A DNA stretch of 64,000 bases. Source: Aridibaculum aurantiacum (GTDB lineage Bacteria > Bacteroidota > Bacteroidia > Chitinophagales > Chitinophagaceae). Positions 27,080 through 34,552 of the stretch are shown here, piece after piece (the stretch's first letter is position 1; the number at the start of each line of letters is the position of its first letter). The notes below the pieces were generated by a model. That model worked only from the letters and a program-made list of their open reading frames with translations, was not told the origin of the DNA and did no database searches. The stretch spans positions 310,001-374,000 of the forward strand of contig NZ_JAFEWC010000001.1 in assembly GCF_017355875.1 (NCBI RefSeq), written 5' to 3'. A program made the position numbers and the translations under genes.

Positions 27080-29305
27080 ATGGATTTTGTAAAGCAATAC
27101 AGGAATTTTGTCAACAGCCACTATTTTTCTGAAGGGCTGCGGATGACTGCAGGTATACTCATCCCAGCTTTTGTGATGAACCTATTTGATCTGCTGCAGG
27201 TTGGAATAGTAATGAGTTTGGGTGCTCTGTGTGTGAGCATCACCGATAGCCCGGGCCCGGTGCATCACCGGCGTAACGGTATGGTGGCTACTACCGGTGC
27301 CATTTTCATCATGAGTTTGCTTACCAATGCGGCTAATTTTTCACCAATACTCGTTGGTTTATTACTCACGCTTTCCTCGTTGTTCTTTTCCATGCTGGGG
27401 GTGTATGGTGCCAGGCCCGGAGCTGTAGGAGTATCTGCGCTTGTTGTGGTACTACTGCATATGGATGAGTCTGTGCAGGTGCAAATGCCGTTGTTGCAGC
27501 AGGCAGCCTTAATAACCGCAGGTGGCGCATGGTATACCTGTTTTAGTTTATTGTTGTACTCTTTCCGGCCATACCGGATGGCACAGCAAACGCTGGGCGA
27601 ATGGGTACAAACTGTAGCAACTTACCTGCAAACACGGGCGCTGCTGTATAAGAAAGATGTAAACTACCAATCCATCTTTAGTCAACTGCTGCAACAGCAG
27701 GGGGCGGTGCAGGAAAAACAAGCTGTTTTGCGCGAACTGCTGCTAAAAGCCCGGCAAATAATAAAAGAGTCTACACCCACCAGCCGGCTATTGCTGATGA
27801 CGTTTGTAAACGTATCCGACCTGTTTGAAAAGATCATTACCTCTTACTCACGCTATTCAGAGATGCACCGCCAGTTTGATGATACACCCATCCTGGATCA
27901 TCTGTACGAGCTCATAAAGCAAATGGCTGATCAGCTGGAGGAGATAGGATTAGCCATTAAAAGGGGAGAAGTAACGGGTTTCAATACGCAGTTGTTCGAG
28001 CTGGTACAGTGGATAAAAGAAGAGGAGGAAAAGCTGGAAGCCAAAGAAATGCAACCCGGCAACCTGGAGTTATTTCTTAGCCTGCGTAGAACTATCCAGA
28101 ATGGAGAGGATATTGTGAAGCAGCTGGAGAATATTCAGCATAACCTGCAGAACGGTATACAGCCGAAGGAGCTGGCGCAATTGCCAGGGATAAAGAACCT
28201 GGAGAAGTTTGTAGACCGCCAGCCAATCAAATGGCAAACACTGCTGGATAACCTGACTTTGGATTCAGATATTTTCCGACATACAATTCGTTTAACCGTA
28301 GCACTGGTAGCGGGTTTTATACTGGCTGAAACATTCTCCATTGGTCATGGTTATTGGATACTTCTTACCATCCTGGTGATCTTAAAGCCTGCGTATAGTT
28401 TAACCAAGAAAAGAAACCGCGACAGGCTGATAGGTACCGTATTAGGTGTGCTGCTAGGGCTATTGATATTGCAATTGGTAAAAACAACACCTGCACTATT
28501 GGTGATAATGGTGCTGCTGATGGCGGCCAACTTCAGCTTTATGCGCACCAACTATTTTATTAGTGTACTGCTGATGACGCCCTACCTCCTTATCTTTTTC
28601 TACTTCCTGCAGCCAGAGAATTTCAGAACACTTTTATCGGATAGAGTAATAGATACAACTATAGGTTCGGTGATTGCATTTGCAGTAAGCTTTTTATTAT
28701 TTCCTACATGGGAAAAAGATAAAATAAAGCCGCTGATGGTGAAGGCTATGGAAAAGGTGAAGGATTATTTTGCTACCATCACTAGCGGAATATCAGGGGA
28801 GGTAACTACTACACAGCAGCGCCTTGCACGAAAAGATGCTTTCATTGCACTGGCCAATGTGTCGGATACTTTTAACCGCATGCTAAATGAGCCAAAGTAC
28901 AGGCAAAAGCAAACCGAAGAGCTACAGCGGTTTGTCATGCTGTTACACATGCTGGTATCCTATATAGCTACACTGGGATATTATATCCGCTCAAGCCAGC
29001 AGCATGATGCCACGCAAATAGTGGTTGCTGCAGCAAAAGAGATACAACAGCTAATGGAAAATATTATAAACCGCTTAAACGGTGAAGTGGTGGAGAATGA
29101 AGAAGGGAAATGGCTGCAAAAACTAAACGATCATAGTAATCAGCTACACCGTCAAAGGCAATCGGAGGTGGATAACGGAATGATAGAAACGCCAACTAGA
29201 GTTGCATTTTACGAGCTGAAGTCACTGGCGCACCAGTTTAACCTGATACATACATCTGCCGTCAATGTCAAAAAGTTGGCAGATGAACTTAAGCTGGAAG
29301 ATTAG
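27080..29305 (+). CDS. FUSC-family inner-membrane protein (YccS-like)
   Basis: 741 residues with two hydrophobic blocks of about five helices each (about 18-165 and 400-535), each followed by a long helical cytoplasmic region. This duplicated layout is that of YccS/fusaric-acid-resistance-type (FUSC) transport proteins. Typical phrases: ITDSPGPVHHRRNGM after the first helices and GHGYWILLTILVILKPAYSLTKKRNRDRLIGTVLG in the second block. Substrate unknown; relatives export aromatic acids or act in envelope stress. It is a single gene ending in a bidirectional terminator shared with korA. Confidence 0.88.
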   Translation: MDFVKQYRNFVNSHYFSEGLRMTAGILIPAFVMNLFDLLQVGIVMSLGALCVSITDSPGPVHHRRNGMVATTGAIFIMSLLTNAANFSPILVGLLLTLSSLFFSMLGVYGARPGAVGVSALVVVLLHMDESVQVQMPLLQQAALITAGGAWYTCFSLLLYSFRPYRMAQQTLGEWVQTVATYLQTRALLYKKDVNYQSIFSQLLQQQGAVQEKQAVLRELLLKARQIIKESTPTSRLLLMTFVNVSDLFEKIITSYSRYSEMHRQFDDTPILDHLYELIKQMADQLEEIGLAIKRGEVTGFNTQLFELVQWIKEEEEKLEAKEMQPGNLELFLSLRRTIQNGEDIVKQLENIQHNLQNGIQPKELAQLPGIKNLEKFVDRQPIKWQTLLDNLTLDSDIFRHTIRLTVALVAGFILAETFSIGHGYWILLTILVILKPAYSLTKKRNRDRLIGTVLGVLLGLLILQLVKTTPALLVIMVLLMAANFSFMRTNYFISVLLMTPYLLIFFYFLQPENFRTLLSDRVIDTTIGSVIAFAVSFLLFPTWEKDKIKPLMVKAMEKVKDYFATITSGISGEVTTTQQRLARKDAFIALANVSDTFNRMLNEPKYRQKQTEELQRFVMLLHMLVSYIATLGYYIRSSQQHDATQIVVAAAKEIQQLMENIINRLNGEVVENEEGKWLQKLNDHSNQLHRQRQSEVDNGMIETPTRVAFYELKSLAHQFNLIHTSAVNVKKLADELKLED

Positions 29306-29309
29306 AATA

Positions 29310-29380
29310 AAAAAAGAAGGTTGTTTACATCCCGTACTTGTAAAGCAGCTGCTTTAGGTTCAGAAGGTAAACAACCTTTT
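29310..29380. terminator. Bidirectional terminator between FUSC gene and korA
   Basis: 12-bp perfect stem (29317-29328 with 29367-29378) with T runs on both outer sides (TTTT plus, seven T minus). The 38-nt loop itself contains a perfect 16-bp palindrome TAAAGCAGCTGCTTTA (29341-29356). Confidence 0.88.
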
Positions 29381-29396
29381 ATGTCTTGCAAGTATT

Positions 29397-31253
29397 TTAC
29401 AACTCGTCTTTAGCTATTTTCTTAATGGCTTCTACCAGTTCACCTTTTGTAATCGGTATACCCATGATCTTATTGTAGCCTTTAGCATCTACCAGGTATT
29501 TATCACGGATGATCTTTATCAGTTGACCGTTATTGATCTCTGGTATCAATACATGGTCAAAGTTCCTGATGATCTCGCCAAGGTTGCGTGGAAAAGGCCG
29601 AAGATAACGCAGGTGCGCATGCGATACTTCCACTCCCTGCTCCTGCAGTTCAGCTACAGCACTTTTAATAGCACCGAATGTACTTCCCCAGCCAAGCACC
29701 AGCACTTTACCTTTTTCAGGACCGCTATCAAGCTTCTGCTCTGGAATATAATTCGCAATCTTATCTACTTTCTCTTCCCTGATCTTTACCATCAGCTGGT
29801 GGTTGTCCGGGTCGTAGCTAATGTTGCCGGTAATGTTTTGTTTTTCTAAACCACCCACCCTGTGCTCTAAACCAGGTGTGCCTGGTACTGCCCAAGGACG
29901 AACAAGTTTTTCATCGCGCCAGTAAGGCATAAACTTCTCCTCGTATGCTCCCAATTCAGTTTTAAATGAAACCGCTATCTCTTGCAGTTCATCAGCAGAA
30001 GGAAACTTCCACGGTTCGGCCCCATTGGCAATATATCCATCGCTTAAGAAAATTATTGGCGTCATGTGCTGAACAGAAACACGCACAGCTTCATAGATGG
30101 CTTCAAAACAATCACTAGGTGTAGAAGCAGCAATCACTGGCATCGGGCATTCTCCATTGCGGCCATAGTACGCCTGCAGCAGGTCGCTCTGTTCGGTTTT
30201 GGTAGGAAGTCCTGTAGATGGTCCGCCACGCTGAATGTTGATGATGATCAGCGGGATTTCAAGCATTACTGCCAGGCCCATTGCTTCAGTTTTTAGCGCC
30301 ATACCAGGGCCGGATGTAGTGGTAACACCCAATAAACCACCATAGCTGGCACCAATAGCAGAGGTTATAGCTGCTATCTCGTCTTCAGCCTGGAAAGTTT
30401 TTATACCGAATGATTTATGCTTGCTTAGTTCGTGCAGTATATCAGAAGCCGGCGTAATAGGATAAGTGCCAAGGAACATTTGCAGCCCGCTTTTTTTAGC
30501 AGCGGCTATCAAACCATAGCTCAGCGCCTGGTTTCCCATAATGCTGCGGTAAGTACCTGCTGGCATCCTTGCCTTTTCTACACGGTAGCGGGTGGTAAAG
30601 GTTTCAGTAGTGTCAGCATAGTTGAAGCCCGCTTGCAGCGCCCGTATGTTACTTTGAAGTATTGTGTCTTTTTTGCCAAACTTCTCTCTCAGGAAATCGA
30701 TGGTGTTGTCCATATTGCGGCCATACATCCAATACAGGAAGCCGAGTACAAACATATTCTTTGCACGGTCCTTTTCCTTTGTACCCATTTCGAAGTCTTT
30801 CAGCGCTTCGCGTGTAAGTTTGGTTACATCGATCTTGATTAGGTCGTAGTTGGTAAGGCTATTGTCTTCTAAAGGATTAACACCATCCGGGTAGTTTGCA
30901 AGACGCAGGTTCTTAGCATCAAAGCCATCTGTATTGGCTATTATCCTTCCGCCTTTCTTCAGGCTTTTCAGGTTCACTTTTAGTGCAGCAGCATTCATAG
31001 CTACCAATACATCGCATTCATCGCCCGGAGTGAAAACGCGGTCGCTGCTAAAACGAAGCTGGAAACCACTAACGCCCGGAAGCGTTCCTATTGGAGCACG
31101 TATTTCTGCAGGGAAGTCAGGGAAAGTTGCCAGGTCTATTCCTAAAAGAGCTGTGCTATTGGTGAATTGGCTACCGGTCAGCTGCATTCCATCTCCACTG
31201 TCGCCGGCAAATTTTATAACTACATCCTGGAGTAGTTCTTCTGTAGTACTCAT
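29397..31253 (-). CDS. korA: 2-oxoacid:acceptor (ferredoxin) oxidoreductase, fused gamma-alpha subunit
   Basis: 618 residues. The gamma domain is at the N-terminus (about 10-195, IKFAGDSGDGMQLTGSQ...DFPAEIRAPIGT) and the alpha domain follows (from about 240, GLQMFLGTYPITPASDI; then TTSGPGMALKTEAMGLAV). This fused form is the KorA subunit, which with the TPP-binding beta subunit KorB decarboxylates 2-oxoglutarate or related 2-oxoacids, reducing ferredoxin. No korB is next to it: downstream is a terminator and a convergent gene. The partner must be elsewhere. Confidence 0.94.
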   Translation of the reverse strand: MSTTEELLQDVVIKFAGDSGDGMQLTGSQFTNSTALLGIDLATFPDFPAEIRAPIGTLPGVSGFQLRFSSDRVFTPGDECDVLVAMNAAALKVNLKSLKKGGRIIANTDGFDAKNLRLANYPDGVNPLEDNSLTNYDLIKIDVTKLTREALKDFEMGTKEKDRAKNMFVLGFLYWMYGRNMDNTIDFLREKFGKKDTILQSNIRALQAGFNYADTTETFTTRYRVEKARMPAGTYRSIMGNQALSYGLIAAAKKSGLQMFLGTYPITPASDILHELSKHKSFGIKTFQAEDEIAAITSAIGASYGGLLGVTTTSGPGMALKTEAMGLAVMLEIPLIIINIQRGGPSTGLPTKTEQSDLLQAYYGRNGECPMPVIAASTPSDCFEAIYEAVRVSVQHMTPIIFLSDGYIANGAEPWKFPSADELQEIAVSFKTELGAYEEKFMPYWRDEKLVRPWAVPGTPGLEHRVGGLEKQNITGNISYDPDNHQLMVKIREEKVDKIANYIPEQKLDSGPEKGKVLVLGWGSTFGAIKSAVAELQEQGVEVSHAHLRYLRPFPRNLGEIIRNFDHVLIPEINNGQLIKIIRDKYLVDAKGYNKIMGIPITKGELVEAIKKIAKDEL

Positions 31254-31350
31254 ATCTTGAATTAAAGGCCTATTTTATATACGAAGGTAGCACAACTGCC
31301 TGCAGATAATTCTTTAAAGTTTATATAACGGCCGGTGAAACCATTGTTTT

Positions 31351-31405
31351 GCAAAGGCTTTTGCCTGGTTTTGAACCAGATTTTTTAACAGCCGCATAAA
31401 CGGCT
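31351..31405 (+). other. Stacked hairpins with a T run between korA and the BI-1 gene
   Basis: Three adjacent stems: GCAAA-GGCT-TTTGC (31351-31364), CTGGTT-TTG-AACCAG (31365-31379) followed by six T (31381-31386), and AGCCG-CATAAA-CGGCT (31390-31405). The second looks like a plus-strand terminator although no plus-strand gene lies upstream (korA is divergent). It could end a short RNA or insulate the BI-1 promoter. Confidence 0.3.
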
Positions 31406-31409
31406 TATA

Positions 31410-31417
31410 TATATTTG
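31410..31417 (+). promoter_or_regulatory. -7 promoter element of the BI-1 gene
   Basis: TATATTTG, exact TAnnTTTG match, about 41 nt before the ATG; no clear -33. Confidence 0.4.
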
Positions 31418-31457
31418 TAAATTACCTTTCAGAAAATCAACTAAAACAAATAAAGAA

Positions 31458-32213
31458 ATGAACCTATTTAAATCAGGAAACCCAACTCTTTCGGAGAAGA
31501 TTTTTACAAATTCGCTCAGCACCACGCAGGAAGAATTGATGACAGTGCGTGGCACAATAAACAAATTTGGCTTCCTGTTCCTGATGACGATGTCGTCTGC
31601 TGCATACACATGGCATGCATACTACCAGGGACAGAATGTTCAAGGTTATATGATGGCTGGTATTTTTGGTGGTCTTGCTTTGGCATTGATCATTGCTTTT
31701 AAAAGAAGCTGGTCTGCTTACCTGGCGCCATTGTACGCTTTAGTAAAAGGTCTTTTTATAGGTGCTATTTCTGCCATGATCAATGAAGCTTTCATCGAAA
31801 GTTATCCTGGCATTATCATGCAAGCGGTAGGACTAACCTTTGGTACAGCCATCGCTATGTTCCTGTTGTACAATTTTGGTGTTATCAAAGCAACTGAGCG
31901 TTTCAAGTCTATCATTTTTACAGCTACTGCTGGTATTGCTATATTCTACCTGATCGCTTTGGTATTGCGTATGTTCAATATCGACATTCCATTTCTGCAT
32001 GAGGGAAGTGCGCTGGGCATTGGCTTTAGCCTGTTCGTTATTGCGATAGCTGCACTAAATCTTATCATTGATTTTGATATGATAGAACAAGGTGCAGCAA
32101 TGGGTGCTCCTAAACATATGGAGTGGTATTGCGCATTTGGATTACTGGTAACCATCATCTGGTTGTACATAGAAATTCTTCGTTTGCTTAGCAAATTGGC
32201 TAGCAGAGACTAA
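31458..32213 (+). CDS. Bax inhibitor-1/YccA family membrane protein
   Basis: 251 residues, seven predicted membrane helices. Family signs are the N-terminal soluble stretch then FGFLFLMTMSSAAYTWHAYYQG, FIGAISAMINEAFIESYPGIIMQAVG and NLIIDFDMIEQGAAMGAPKHMEWYCAFGLLVTIIWLYIEILRLL, the last carrying the two acidic residues (DFD) that control calcium leak or pH sensing in structurally known members. The bacterial role is uncertain. A strong terminator follows. Confidence 0.93.
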   Translation: MNLFKSGNPTLSEKIFTNSLSTTQEELMTVRGTINKFGFLFLMTMSSAAYTWHAYYQGQNVQGYMMAGIFGGLALALIIAFKRSWSAYLAPLYALVKGLFIGAISAMINEAFIESYPGIIMQAVGLTFGTAIAMFLLYNFGVIKATERFKSIIFTATAGIAIFYLIALVLRMFNIDIPFLHEGSALGIGFSLFVIAIAALNLIIDFDMIEQGAAMGAPKHMEWYCAFGLLVTIIWLYIEILRLLSKLASRD

Positions 32214-32237
32214 TATTGTTTCAATAGAAACTCCACT

Positions 32238-32272
32238 AAAAGCCGGATCCTGCAAAGGGTTCGGCTTTTTAT
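32238..32272 (+). terminator. Terminator of the BI-1 gene
   Basis: 13-bp stem (32238-32250 with 32257-32269, two G-T pairs), 6-nt loop, T run. Confidence 0.88.
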
Positions 32273-32519
32273 TTTGGTAAGTGGAATAACAATTTTTTAG
32301 AGGTTCTTGTAAAGGATGATGTATGGAGGAGGAAGAATGATTAGGTAATATTTACATTAAGGATGATGACTTTGTGGCTGGTGATGTATGGATATAGAAT
32401 AGAAGATGTTGGAAAACTAGATACTAAAAATCCAATCGTGGCGCTGGTTCAAATACTTGATTCAGTTCTTCCTTCATTATAAACAGGATGATGTTAGCTG
32501 GATGAAGAAGTTTTACCAA
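32273..32519. other. Gene-free stretch between two terminators
   Basis: About 250 bp between the BI-1 terminator and the META-gene terminator. It holds a 39-codon frame (32363-32482) with no recognisable start signal or family, GGATGATG-type reiterations, and nothing else I can name. Possibly decayed coding sequence. Confidence 0.4.
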
Positions 32520-32551
32520 TAAAAAACCCGGTCAAACTAAGCTGACCGGGT
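32515..32551 (-). terminator. Terminator of the META-domain lipoprotein gene
   Basis: Perfect 9-bp stem (32526-32534 with 32543-32551), 8-nt loop, then TTTTT on the minus strand; 23 nt past the stop codon. Confidence 0.9.
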
Positions 32552-32574
32552 ACGGATATATATAGGTGTCTTTC

Positions 32575-33396
32575 TTACATCTGCTGCTTGCTGAAAACCA
32601 TCAGCACGTTATTTCCCTGGCGTAGTTCCAGCATGCCTTCATTGTTTAAAACATAGTTATCAGCTTTGCGAAGCATGCTTAAAAAGTTGCTTTCGTTGTA
32701 TTCATTACAAGCCATTTTAGAGGTTGTGATATTCCTGTTGAACTTAATATCATTACCTGAAAAGTTGAAACTTCCACTCATGCTGTTACAACCTGTACTG
32801 CCTGTAAATACCAGTGAAGTAGGATTAAGTGTTACAGTTGGTATGCGTTTCCAATATTCAAATGGTTTAATACCTGCATTAAGAGCAGAGTCGGTATAAA
32901 CAACCGTATTAGCCATTAATGAATCGTACTTCTGTAATGATGAAGTGGCTCTTAATGCGTTTTTAGAAGATTTATTTTTTGCGGTAGACTTTGTCTTAGT
33001 CTTATTCTGCTGCATGGTAGCGCTACCAGAATGGAAAGTTTGTGTAGCGGCTTCGTTGTTTACTGATACTTCAGTTCCATCAGGATTGAAAGTGGCTTCA
33101 GTAGTTGTAGCGGTAGTGTCTTTGTACCATTGGTCGGTAGTGGTCCACTGTCCATCTTCAGATGCCATACCGTGAAGACGCCATGTTCCTTCAAGAGTTG
33201 TTTCGCGTGTAGCACGATAAGCCCAATCGCGATTGTCTGGTGTTACAGCAATGGCGGCGCCTCTTACTGTATCAGAACCTGTAATAACATTTACATTGGA
33301 GATGCCGGGGCCGGCTGGTGGTAGAGTTGCTTTACGTGAACTGCTGCAGTAAGTAAAGAGTGCGCAAAGCGGAAGGGCAAATATTATCTTCTTCAT
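32575..33396 (-). CDS. META-domain (HslJ-like) lipoprotein
   Basis: 273 residues. Lipoprotein-type signal peptide with Cys17 in LFTYCSSS; Tyr just before the Cys is atypical. A first region (about 68-115, TLEGTWRLHGM) resembles half of a META/lipocalin-like fold. A Lys/Thr/Ser-rich insert (about 130-155) separates it from the C-terminal META domain with the hallmark SLVFTGSTGCNSMSGSF and a conserved-Cys strand (SKMACNEYNE). META proteins are envelope proteins linked to stress or antibiotic resistance; precise role unknown. Confidence 0.88.
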   Translation of the reverse strand: MKKIIFALPLCALFTYCSSSRKATLPPAGPGISNVNVITGSDTVRGAAIAVTPDNRDWAYRATRETTLEGTWRLHGMASEDGQWTTTDQWYKDTTATTTEATFNPDGTEVSVNNEAATQTFHSGSATMQQNKTKTKSTAKNKSSKNALRATSSLQKYDSLMANTVVYTDSALNAGIKPFEYWKRIPTVTLNPTSLVFTGSTGCNSMSGSFNFSGNDIKFNRNITTSKMACNEYNESNFLSMLRKADNYVLNNEGMLELRQGNNVLMVFSKQQM

Positions 33397-33597
33397 TTTG
33401 TTACAATTTTGTTAGCGGAAAAGCCACAACCGTGCCAAAATAATATCATTAACATTTTTTTTCTTAAACATAGCTTCAGAAAATGTGTCGCCGGGCTGGC
33501 ATGTTTTTATCATTTGCACGTGTAGTTTATTAGCTACAGTATCTGGATTCTTTGCTGTTCAGCTAGCTTGAGAATATAAAAAAACATCAATAGAAAA

Positions 33598-34335
33598 TTG
33601 ATTAAGAAAGTAAGACATACAGTACGTTCCGGTATAAGCAGGGCATGGGCAAAGGTGACATTGATGTCGGTTGAGATCATTGTTATTCTTATTGCTTTTT
33701 TTGTTTCATTATTTGCTTTTGTTTTCATAGCCCGTATGATATTCTGGAAGGAGAAAGATGGCTTTGATAATCGTATATCTGCTTATTTCAATTCGCTAAT
33801 TAGCGACTCAACTACCGATGTAATGCAGTTCTTCACTGTATTTGGAAATCATGATTTTCTTATTCCTGCTAACCTGTTGCTTATTGTTTATTTTCTATTT
33901 ATCAGAAGGCATAAATGGTATTCAATCAAAGTTCCTGTTATTTCAATAGGAAGCTTGCTGATAATGAGTATCCTTAAAAATCTTTTTGGTAGGCAACGTC
34001 CGTTAGCACCATTGATGAAGGAAGCTAAGGGTTTAAGTTTTCCCAGCGGGCATGCAATGATGAGTATGGCGTTTTATGGTCTTATCATCTATATCATTTG
34101 GGAGAATGTGAAAACGCCATGGCTCCGTATAACACTGGTGGTTTTACTTTTAATAACCATCTTCATGATCGGTATCAGTCGCATTTACCTGAATGTTCAT
34201 TATGCCAGCGATGTGGTTGCAGGCTTCTCTCTTGGATTGGTATGGCTGGTTATTTCTATCTACATGCTTAATCGCATGGAGCGTATAAGCAAGAAAGAGA
34301 TTGACCTGGTGGTAGAGCAGGAGGTGAGGTCTTAG
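33598..34335 (+). CDS. PAP2-family membrane phosphatase
   Basis: 245 residues, about six membrane helices. The three PAP2 motifs are intact: KNLFGRQRP, FPSGHAMMS and SRIYLNVHYASDV, giving the catalytic His and Arg residues. Likely a lipid phosphatase acting on phosphatidate, phosphatidylglycerophosphate or undecaprenyl diphosphate. The first possible start is TTG at 33598; the ATG at 33664, with AAAGGTG upstream, gives a protein beginning at the first membrane helix and is equally plausible. Confidence 0.9.
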   Translation: MIKKVRHTVRSGISRAWAKVTLMSVEIIVILIAFFVSLFAFVFIARMIFWKEKDGFDNRISAYFNSLISDSTTDVMQFFTVFGNHDFLIPANLLLIVYFLFIRRHKWYSIKVPVISIGSLLIMSILKNLFGRQRPLAPLMKEAKGLSFPSGHAMMSMAFYGLIIYIIWENVKTPWLRITLVVLLLITIFMIGISRIYLNVHYASDVVAGFSLGLVWLVISIYMLNRMERISKKEIDLVVEQEVRS

Positions 34336-34368
34336 GAGGTGTTAGTTGTTAGGCTTTAGTTGTTAGCC
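34334..34368. repeat. Degenerate 7-bp tandem repeat (GTTAGTT type)
   Basis: Directly after the PAP2 stop codon: GTTAGTT, GTTAGGC, TTTAGTT, GTTAGCC (34341-34368), four heptamers with an additional 14-bp period. The same family as the arrays at 58615 and 45984. Confidence 0.6.
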
Positions 34369-34509
34369 AAAAAATAAAGTAGTAGTAGCTTTTTCAATTT
34401 ACAGTGTCGAGTAAGGCCGCAATTATTTTAAACCCAAAGAACCAGTTTTGTCCCTTCATTCAGCATTATACTTCAGAAATCACTTATTGTTAAATCTCCC
34501 GATATCGTA

Positions 34510-34539
34510 ATTGAAGTGAACTGCGTGCAACTACTTTTG
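34510..34539 (+). promoter_or_regulatory. feoB promoter
   Basis: ATTG at 34510-34513, 18-nt spacer, TACTTTTG at 34532-34539. The ATG is only 13 nt past the -7 box, so the transcript would have a leader of a few nucleotides or none. Confidence 0.55.
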
Positions 34540-34552
34540 CACCTCGTTCAAA

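Noticed and set aside
32363-32482. A 39-codon open frame (MMTLWLVMYGYR...) between two terminators
   Set aside because: No ribosome binding site, promoter element or recognisable family, and the length is expected by chance in AT-rich DNA.
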